A stretch of DNA of 64,000 bases from Elysia chlorotica (Eukaryota; Mollusca; Gastropoda; Plakobranchidae): the NCBI GenBank assembly GCA_003991915.1, contig RQTK01000176.1, positions 481,502-545,501 on the forward strand. Direction: 5' to 3'. A program made the position numbers and the translations under genes. Positions 47,761 to 59,200 of this stretch are shown here, piece by piece (position 1 is the first letter of the stretch; the number at the start of each line of letters is the position of its first letter). The notes beneath the pieces are model-generated. The model ran no database searches, had not been told where the DNA came from, and saw only the letters and a list, made by a program, of their open reading frames with translations.

Positions 47761-50700
47761 ATAAATGAATAAATCTCTGAATTAGGGAAAATGTACGTGA
47801 AACAAAGTGAAACCGGGGATATCTGGAAATCCCAGAAAACCAGGATAATCTGAAAAAGACTTCTTATGAAATTTCCCGATTGAGCTATACATTCGTTGCA
47901 TACTGAAAAATGAATTTTGTTATAGTTGTTCATGCTTTTATTTCTTCTGTAACTTTTTTCTTTTAAGTCCAGCTGTATTCTCAATTTCCATATCCTTTTT
48001 TTTTTTTAATTAACATGCATGAATGTATAAAAGACTGTATAATTGATATCACTAGACAGCATATGAATGTATTGTAAAGAATTATCTGTCTCTTAGAGAG
48101 CTACACATATTCTTTTTCTTGTTCACAGATTATATGGTCAGTCCAATCATCTTTATTATTTAGTTTGCAGTTGCTTTAATCAATATAGAATAGTTTTAAC
48201 ATGTGTGGCGATATTTAAAGCTGGACACTTTTTAGAGTGTTATCCTGATTCTCTTGTACATTAAATACATTTCAATTTGTATTAGTTTATTCTTATTGAT
48301 CTTCAATAAGTATTCCTGTTTATTCTGCAGGGGGGAGATTTAGGGTTCCATTTGGTATCAAGGTAAAATTGTTGGTATTCATAATGGACATGAAGAATTT
48401 TTGTAAAGCTCTGCTTATAAACTTTGCCTGTAGATGTGAAAATGTATAAGCATTATGTCTTTTATCTTCACTTTTCAGAGCTTGCAATGGAACTGTTAAA
48501 AGTCATGATATCAAAGGTAAGGTGCGCTCAATATAGGATTCTATGGTTCCTTAAGTTTCTCTCCTTTGTCTCTTGAAGTTTAAGCTTGCATTGGTTCTTT
48601 CATTAAGGGGGAAAACGACTGTCTTTAAGTAGAAACAATGAATAAAGTCATCCTTTCTTCTTGATCACCATTCTCTTGATATTTTGCTTTTTAGAACCAC
48701 ACAATCAAAGTCCCTTATGTTGTTCCTGCTGTATGTGGATACAAGAAACAGAAAAATACTGAAGGTAAATCCTCTTTTTTATATGTTTGCATGAAACAAA
48801 TTTTAAAATAAAAAAATACAGTTGAAAAGATGGTTCAAACTGTGAAATGAATGCCTTGCAACAATGTAAATTCAAATTATAATTTTTTTTGTCAAATCAT
48901 ACTGTAATTTGGTCCAGTACAGGAAAAGCAAACTGTACCCTGGTACACAGCCGTTAAATGTGTTTGTGTCCAGGCGTGACGAGCTAAGGACCCTGCTCAA
49001 ATAGAACTCCTGGCCTTGAAATCATTATTCTGTGAAATAAACTGGACTTTACCATATTGTCACCAACTTTTCATTGTTTTGTATTGACATGTAAGGTATT
49101 TCTGTTCATATGTATTTCATTCTTATGTGTCTTTTAAAATGACTATTAAACATATGTTATCTTAGGTTTGTGATCTAGTAATCAATTAAAAATGTGTTAG
49201 TTGGGCCAACTTCCCCATTTTTCACAGGGTTATTTTTAACTTGTTATAAGTCAGATATGTTTAAGCTTCACTTCTATGTACATTTTTTTAAATTGAATAC
49301 ACATAGAGAGGAGGTACTGGTCTGTATTCAGTGCTCTATCTCTAAGAAAAGAGCATCTAACTGGTGTTGGCCAGAGAAAATGTTATCCTTTCCCAGGCCA
49401 AGTGGTGAACTGGGTATCGGGAAAGCCTAATAACTTTGTCTTGTGAATTCCCAGCCGCGAAATTGCCAGGAATTTATGAAATATTGACGAAAACTGGGAA
49501 AATACAGTGAAAAATGTTCATGGGCGAAAATTTTAAGGTTTGCAGCGGTAAAAATAGTCACCTGCCATGATGCTTTTAAGCACAAAGTAAAGGCCCGCCT
49601 GAATGGCTGATAGATGCTTTTCTTTGTCAATGCAACCAATCAGACAACACCTTTCTTATCGTTTCATTATTCCATTAACGCTCAACAAGACATCCACATC
49701 ATGTTAAAAAAACAAGATTTGTATCAATTCCAAATTTAAATAGAAAAAAATGTGCAGTTCGAAAGCTTTTCTTTTCAACTTTCTTTCCTGATGTTTACGC
49801 TTTTCAGCACCCATTCAAGTCTGTTTCCTTTGTCCAACTCTAAGCTGCTTACTTACTTACTTACTGCCCTTTTTGCCGTTGGCAATTAGGGCAGCACTAA
49901 GCTGCTTGAAGATATTGAAATGTCTAATCTGGCCGGTCATGATGTATGGATGTGCGGCATGGACAATTAGAAAAGCAGATGAAATAAGATAAGAGGCAGC
50001 AGAAATGTGTCTCTACAGTAGGTTACTGAGAGTGAAATGGACAGAGAAGAGAACCAACAAGAGCGTTCTGGGGAGATTGGAAGCTCTAAACTCATGCTCA
50101 AAACAATCAATGTAAGAAAGCTGAGATATAGTGGGCATGCATGACGTCACACAGACACAGGGTTGATGCTCAATGTCCTGCAAGGCAGAACCCAGTCGAT
50201 ACGCAAAAAGGGAAGACCACCAACATAATACATTGAAAACATCAAGAAGAGTCTGGGCCTTAATTCGCAAAGTATCACCCACGTCAGTCAGGACAGGAAC
50301 ACATGGCGTTATATTGTGGAGCATCAAGTGGGGCAGCAACCATCGTAAATGATGACGCCGATAGAGAGAGAGAGAAATTGCTTGGAACTCGCTTTCTAAA
50401 ATTTTTTGGTTACCTTTTATCTCTTACTTTACAGTTGGCTGTCCTTTAGGTTGTACTCTTAGCCTCAATTTTACCCAGTTTCATCCCATTTTAACTGAGT
50501 TCTCACAACCTGAAAATTATAGTTATAGATCTAAATGCCCCAGATCTAACTGAACATTATTGTTAAGGGATTTCAAAAGATACAGAACTAGATTATTGAA
50601 AAAAAAGTATCCCACCAAAATATTTCTATTATGACTAACAGTAACACACTGGCACAAGCTTAATTGTCTTAAAAGAGAATCTGAGAAGTAACAATTTCCA

Positions 50701-53700
50701 TAAAGTGCCAATGTACACAAAGCTGAAAAAAGAAGACGAACAACAACAAGAACAGTAGCAAAAAGGAGGAGGAGGATAGTTTGTTTTTTATTGTTGTGAT
50801 TTCCAAATAAGTCAAAAGTAAAGTTAAATTTAAAAAGTAATTCAATTGATGTTGCACAAAAGAGTGTTTCTAAGTGAAATATTTTTTATCGTCTTGATTA
50901 TTAAACCTAGAATTATACCTTTACTCTACAGAGAGATAGAGTGAGATGTGTTTTTATGCACATCAGATATTATTTACAAAGGCGACTATCAAAATATGGC
51001 TTCTCCAAATAGAATGAAATGTACACAGTGTAAAGCTGAAACAATAAGCTTTCTTTCACATGATGTTTCGCATTGTAAAAAATGGGGAAGATAATTAATT
51101 TGATCGTTAATTAGAAAAATCCTTTTAAAAGGACAAAAATACATACACACGTCTGTGTAAGCCTTTAAATAGAGAACTAGCCTCTTTTATGATTTTAAAT
51201 TTGTACCAATTTAAAGTTAAGGAAAGCACTAAAAATTTAATACCAAAGTGAAACATACTTGGTGACCAATCACTGGCTAAATCCATGTTAAAGATTTTTT
51301 TAAGAAAGAGCATAAATCTCCGAAATTGCCTAATTTTGGAAACCAGGCACCCAAGGGCAATTGTCTTGCACCAACTGCATATCAGATGTACACTGAACTA
51401 AGTGTCATGATGCTGGCTGGAATAAACCACTTTTTTGTACATAGTTTTAGGTTGTTTGGAGGAAAATAATTTTTTTTTGTATCTATTGTTGGTGCCTTTG
51501 GTGCCATGGTTACCCTGTTGGGACATGATTTCACATTTGTAATATAATTAGTGTTTCTTCTTATTATTTTTTTTTTTTTTTTTAACATTTCCAGGCGTCT
51601 ACAAGGCCACTGAGTTACTTTTGAATATCTCAGCCTCAGGAATAAGGGATGACAGGTTTGATCAGCTGGTAAGATGCTGTTATCCAGCATTGCTGCATTG
51701 TGGACAGACAAGAGAAAATATTGTGGAAAGGTTGAAGGTATGTTATTTCATTTACTGTCAAGTATCATTTAAATATGCTTAGCAATATTTCAGGTAGTGT
51801 TCCAAGTAAATCAATTGTAATAAACATTTGCTTTTGATCACCCATAATAAATGTTTTTTTGGTAGATGCTGAAGCAGAAAAAAGCAACTCTCACAATTCG
51901 TTAATACTCCTTACTATACAATTTCTTGTTAATTGCCTATACATCCACCCTATTGGAAGGTGAAAATAATGAAGAGATAGCAACATTTTTACTGCATCAC
52001 AAGGACTTTGAAGTTAATTAGGAAAGTCTGGACTTGTTACATTGGTCAAACAAAACAAACGAACAAAAAAAAAATATAAGATCCATATCAGCTCCAAAGT
52101 GTCAGATGCATATCATACTCCTTGTTAAAGCAAATAAAATATTTTTGTTTTAAATGAACTTTTAAAGCTTCACTGATCCAGTGCTGCGTTTACATACCAG
52201 TATCTCTCTTGATTTGCTATTTAAGTTTTTTTCAAAATCTTTGTACTATCTCCATTTGATGAGATACTATCTCTTATTATAACTATTAGTGATTGTTTGC
52301 CCTTAATAGAGCTTTTTGAACTCACAAATAGGACTATAGGCCTTCAAGCTCTAAATATGAATCTGATCAAGCGACATATTAATAATAATAAAGTCTTGTT
52401 TGAGAAAAGTGAAAAAGGAATTTATTGTCAGTCTTAACATTATATTCTATTTTATTTAAAACTTTGCTAACAGAATTACAAGAAGATGTGGAACAGTATC
52501 TTTTTCTTGGATGATGTTCATACAAATGGCTTTGATGTGGCCATCAGCAATGGTAAGTTTGTGAAAATTCTTTGTGTTTTATAGAAGAGAAACTCTGTCC
52601 TAGTTAAAAGCTTCCTAGGTTCCCAAGAACGATAAACATTTCATGTACCAAGGCTTATGACTCATAATTTTATGTGCTGGAAAAATCCAACAATTAAGTT
52701 TACACGATTAAGGTAAGGAAACTTATTTTCTTACTATGAGCCAAATGCTTATTCGTGCCAGCTTTCAACCCATAGATACAATGGTAATTTTTCTAGTGAC
52801 TCATTTTTTCTATCTCATCATGTGAAATAAAAGACAGAGATTGTGAAGTTTATATTTAACATTTTTAAAACATAAATTACAAGTGAATTCTAAAAAGCTA
52901 TGTAATTTTGGTTGAAAGACCATTATGAGCTGTTCTTTTCCCAATTACTTAAAAACAAATAATTTCAAAGTTTACAAAAGTATATTTTAATATTTAGTGC
53001 CAGTTTTTATTTTAATTTCAATTGCTTATTCTTCATCAACAGCTGAGGGAAAGCAGTTGGATGGAGCACCATTTCAATGGACAGATGGACCAACTAACTT
53101 TTTAAGATTTCTTCCCCAACAAATAGGCTCATGCGTAAAAGTAAGATATTAATATCAAATTTAAGTTAGATAGTTTTTTCTCAGTGAGTGGGGCAGGGAA
53201 GATTTATTAAGGACGTAATAGATATTTAAGGACATTCTCATAGCTAACAAACAGTAATTGTTGTTTATCAGACATATGAACAATTTATGGTAAAGAACTT
53301 AATGTGGTATATTTTTATAGTAATACCCCTGTGTTGTTGTTTTTTTTGTCTTAGGCTTTGGATCTAATTTACCAGCAGCCCGGCGTAGACGCAGAGAACT
53401 TCAACTATTTGTCAGCAAGACTAGTCAGATTTCTCATCAACCAGAGAAATTGGCCTCTGCTTGAAACATTAGTGGATGGCTTGCTTGAAAAGGTAAGGAT
53501 GAGTTCTGTGTGACAATGATGAATACATTGCTTTAGGAAAAATGGTATAATATAGAAACTTTTTTTTCATTGGTTGTTTGTTGGTTGTTTTATTTTTCTT
53601 AGTTTTAGTCACATATTTGTCCGAGGGGTTATTATTTCAATATTCATTCTTTTGACTCTCGTTTGTGTAGCTTGACTTTATAGTAATAAATGACTAATGG

Positions 53701-56165
53701 ATAAAACTACGTGATTTAAATAGGGCAAGAAATCTGATGCCATGAATTCAAATGTTTTTACTATGGTTGTCAATATTCTGTCAGTATTAATAAATTGTTA
53801 TTGTGACTAATTCAAGGGTACAAAGTTAAAACAATTTGACAAGATATAACAAAATAAATTGAGTTTGCTTTTTGGACTAGTGAGTTATTGATGAAGTGAA
53901 GGTTTCATGTGAAATTATATATCCATCGGAAAGGCTCTTATTTGGGAGGCTTTAAAATATTTATTGGTGAAATGTTTATGTTTTCTTTTAATCAAAGATA
54001 TTTATGTTCCTTTTTTTGCAGAAGCTTTTCCTGGCTCAAAGTCTAAAACAAGTTGCACTTTTGAAAGAAGCCCCAGATTCTGTTAAAGGGGTAAAGCCTT
54101 CTCATATTATTTAAGTCAAAGTTATTTCTAGAGTATGCTACCTTTTCATGTTTGCAATGCCAGATTTATCCATGAACTTACAATAATGTGTTGTGTATTA
54201 TCTTTAATATATCTACCACTAAAATTAGACTTATGACAACCTCTGCCCCTACGTCTTTCCTTTACACTACTCGTAATTGAGTGATGTGTCGGTGGAAGTT
54301 GGTGACCATGTCCCTCAATGTCTCTCTGTGCTTTTAACAAGGTTGATCCTGTAGCCTCCACCAGTCTATATTCCCAGCCTGTCCCAGGTCTTTTCTTTCT
54401 GTCTACTTCTCAATCTCTTTCCAATCATCTTTCCATTTTGTAATGATTTCTTCCGAACTGTGTCTGTGCATGACATTGCCAATATATATTGCCTGTGTCA
54501 TGACTCCATGGAGGAGACTAAATTTTGTGCCTGCTTTTTTTTATTATACTTTCATTTGTCTAAAGCAACCAACTTTACACTTTCATTTGTCTTCTTTATA
54601 TCCATGCAACTTTGAGCATCATTTGTATAAACCACATCGCAGTTAAGCAGTTCAGATCTGGAGATAAAATGCAGCCCTGTCTTTATGGGCTGGTAATTAC
54701 TTGTACTACTTTAGCAACCACTACCACCTGTTCGATTTCTGCGGTTACCATTCATGCTAGAAAAATCAGGCATATATAATCATTATAATTTTACAAAGAT
54801 AATTATTTATAGATCATGCTGATATATTAACAAACTGTGACACTTTTCTGTCCTCAGAAATTTGATCTGTTGTGTGTGGGCACAGGACTTGCGAATAACC
54901 AGGTAATTTTGGTTGGTAAGAGTCAAATCTCAGTAGTGAAATAATTGTCATAAATTCCCAGTTTTCTGTAAAGCGAGTTAATTTTCATTTTATTCAGGTT
55001 ATTTTAGTTTAACTTTCCTTCTTGTATCTGATGGTAGTTTGCATAATTCCTTTATGGTTGAGTAAATGTCTAGTTTTATTGATAATGATGGTCAAATAAT
55101 TGCAGTAGTCTTTATGCTAAATTGTTGTTTTTTCCTCCATTTTGTACATGTTTGCTTCTCATAAAAATTACTAAACTTTTTTTTTAGCGCTTCAGAAAAA
55201 CTCAGTTCTTATCCCTTGATCAATTAGAAGAAATGTCAGAGGACGATGTGAAAAAGTATCAAAAACAAAATCCAGACCGATTCCTTCCAAGACTTGTTCT
55301 GCTACATAAAGCCATGGATGCAAATGTGAGTAAAATGACATCAATAGTTGTTCTGTTGTTTTATGAAAATCGATTTTTTCTTTTTCAAGTTGAAGTTGTT
55401 TTAGATTACACTAAATACAGTAAATAAGAAGAGATATCCTTGTGAAAAGCCCATATTCATCCATACTTTCTATGGTTGACTTCATACTGAAACAAATTCT
55501 CTTTTTTTTTTTTTTTCGTTTGTAACCCTATTCTTCTTGTCCTACTTCTAAAGTGCTAAATTAGATTTAGGAGAGGCAAACCACTGGAATAAATATTATA
55601 AGATCTGGAATATTTAGGTATTTTCCGTAGTGGTTAGATGTAGGTTTTTAGTAAAAATGGACGAACACTAAAGCCTACTTATAACCACTGTGGAAGGTAC
55701 CTTAAAATCCCATTTCTAATTCTATAAATAATATATTGAGTATCATTCTTTACTAATTGGTAATATGTTTGTAAGTTTTATTGTGAAATGATATCTTAAT
55801 TATGTCTTACAAGTTGCCATAAATTTTGTTACTGCAGGATTTAGAATCTACAAAGCACATTTTGAGAGAGCTACAGGCTTTGGGCTTCAGCCTCACCTTG
55901 GTGCATGTCATGAAAGTGATCACAAAGCTCATCCATCTTAAAGACACTGAAATGGCACTGAATTATTTTGAAGAATTGTAAGTATTTTTTCAAATTGTTG
56001 TTATATTTTTAGATGTAGTTCATTAATTGTACACAAAATAACAAAGCTGTTGTCATTGCTGGTTAATTTATACTCGCACACTCTGCTCTCGTACATATTC
56101 TCTTTTCCCTCCCCTTATTTTACTTAAATATTTCTTTCATTCTCTTTGTCTCTCTGTCTTTCAGG

Positions 56166-56225
<60 letters not shown>

Positions 56226-59200
56226 TCCTCTCCCTCTTTTACTGTTTTTTATTTTCCTTTTTTACTTACCTTTTCTCACCTTTTCCTGTCTCTATTCTTT
56301 CAATTTTTTAAGTGTACGCCATATATCTTGTATTTATCCTGCAACTTGATGACTTGTAAATTATTTCTAATTATGTCTAAATACAGAAAAAAGCTAACTG
56401 GAAATTCTTACAAAGCCACAATACCATTAATGATTGCTGAGGAGCTTGTTAAACAAGGCAATGTGAATGGTAATATAATCTAAGATGTCAAGTTTTGTTT
56501 TTTTTGTTTAAAATTGTTAAACTTAAAAAGATTTGTATGCAATTTTACAGAAAATTTTAAATGAAAAATGTCAAGTTCATTTAATTTTTGTGTTTCAAAC
56601 CTGTGGGGTTTTTTTTTTAGGATGATTAATATTTTTCTGAAATAATATAAGCAGCTTGGGTGAAGAAATTAACTGATTTTGTCTGGCAAAGTATTTTGCG
56701 GTTCAGTTGAAATGAATGTGTGTAAAGAGGCTTTTGAGTAAGACATAATTTTCAAGTTTGTCTCTAGCCACATATGTGTTCAAACAGCTGCTTTAATATT
56801 AGCCAAAGTGTATATTTTAACCTATTGTATCTTTAAAAAAACATACATTTTTTTAATATTTAAGTTTCCTAACAATTTGAATTTATTTAAAAACAGCCAT
56901 TTTTTAAATATTTCACCAGCTTGACCATATAAGCTATTATACTACACTCCTTGATCATAAGGCAATAGGATTTAATTAATTATGCTTCCATGTTTTAGGT
57001 GCCTTGGAAATGATCACAGCTGCAAAAAACAGCGAGTTTTCTGATGATTTGAAAACAAAATTTGTGAAACGCAGCATGCTTGCGGCAATGATTGACAATG
57101 CATCAACAATTGAGGATGCTGCCATGCTCCATTCAGCAATGTTCCAACCAGAGCCAATCTTTACTGACAACGATGCCATGCCTGTGCATGCTTCATACAT
57201 CAAGAAAATATCTGACATGTAAGTAAAGAAATAATTTTATTTATTGAATCTTTAAATGTCTATAACTGTTAGTTTCATTGTTTGGCTGTAGTCAAAATTG
57301 TTTCTTTTTTCTTTTTTTTTCTTTTCTTCTCTTTTTTGATCTTTTCAAGTTTTTCTAGGAATATAAAAAGGACAAATTATTTGCTTTCCTGTATATTTTT
57401 GGATTGGAATTTGCATGTTTAGCAAATTAAACTTTTAAATCTATTATTGTTTTATTTTGACTCCTCCACTCTACAATTTTTTTTTTTTTTTTTTTTTTTT
57501 GCATACATTTTTTGCATATTAACAAAGCTTTGAGTGGATGTTTTTAAAAGCATATACATTTTTTGTTCCTACTACCGTCTTCTTTTAACAGGGGAGATGA
57601 TACTCTACTTGTTGACACAATATTGAAGGTGTATCAGACATACCATGTATTTCCTGTTCACAACCTAGTACTGGAACGCTTGATAAAGAATAAAGATGTG
57701 GAAAATTTAAAAAGAGGTAATGTGAAAAAGATACCTTTCTTACCACAGTCAACGTAGTTAGCAATCAGTTTTACCTCTCTCTCCTATTCTATTATAGTCA
57801 GTGTATGTTATTTATATCAACATAAAAGCATGCTTTATTATTGGGAATGTGATTTCACAAAAAGTTATTTTACTCAGTTAAAAGACATCAACTTTGATTC
57901 AGGCTTTTTTTAGCCTGTCCATCAATATTTCTGCAATAATATTCACTGTTATAGATCAACCAGGTAATTAATTGAAATCTTAGTAATATTTCATAAATGG
58001 CTCTGACTAATAAATGCAAAATAAGATTTCAGTAGCTCTTTATTAGTAATGCCAATCACAGCATTTGGTTTTTAATTAATGAGATGTAACCAAAAAAAGA
58101 AAAAGGAAATAAACTTGTACGTTTATTATTGTTGTTGGTTTTTTTTCCAATGAAGAGTGGATATCCAGAAATAACAATATTAACATGTAAAATATAGTCT
58201 GATTGAAATATTTATTTTAATAATGTAATAGGTTGTTTGTTTTTTTCCAACAGAAAAATTCCAATCATGCATGTTTGCTTCTTTGTTCCAAATTTCAAAC
58301 AGTAATGGATATTGGCAATGTTGCATTTGGGAGCAACTTTTTCCACCACAAACTTGCCATTAGCTTCATTCGCTGTGGTATGCCAGCAAGAGGTGCTACT
58401 ATTTTTAAGGTTTGGGCATTATATATTGCTGAATTTTGTATACCGGTAGTAGGATGTACTGCATGAAATAAATTGGTTTACTTTCATTTCAAATGTCTTG
58501 GGTAAATTTTTATGTGCCAAAAACAAACAAAAATCATTTAAACTATGCCTTAATTGGACAGAAATCAAATAAGTCAAAAGGGGGTAAATACCTAATGAAC
58601 ATGACATCCCATATACACAAGACTCTCTTGTGGTATGTAAAATTTAGACCCAAAAAAAAATCTGTTGGACACATGTGACTGACAGACACATTGGCTGCTA
58701 GGCCCTGTCAGGAATATATTTTTGGCTAGCTGACAAGTCTAAAGTGAAAATAAATCAGACTTTGGTTTTCTTTGGACAGATGTCTTTAGCATTTTTTTTT
58801 CTTGACTTTGTTTCACAGACTCCAGGCTTGAAGATGAATGAGAGACTCATCAATGCTAATTGTCAATACATGATCAAAGGGAAAGAGGTTGGCTATTACT
58901 TTCACATCTTGTCATATACACAAGACTCTCTTGTGGTATGTAAAATTTAGACCAAAAAAAAAAATCTGTTGGACACATGTGACAGACACATTGGCTGCTA
59001 GGCCCTGTCAGGAATATATTTTTGGCTAGCTGACAAGTCTAAAGTGAAAATAAATCAGACTTTGGTTTTCTTTGGACTGATGTCTTTTGCATTTGTATTA
59101 GTCACCGTGTGTGTTTTTTTTTCTTGACTTTGTTTCACAGACTCCAGGCTTGAAGATGAATGAGAGACTCATCAATGCTAATTGTCAATACATGATCAAA

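Larger units (their letters stand above)
48765..51594. other. LRPPRC intron 13, largest intron, rich in repeats
   Basis: This 2.8-kb intron contains a dispersed repeat (49709-49845), a hairpin insert (49840-49907) and a LINE 3' fragment (49908-50375). The flanking exons join in phase 1 without needing more sequence, but an extra in-phase exon cannot be excluded by eye. Confidence 0.6.
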
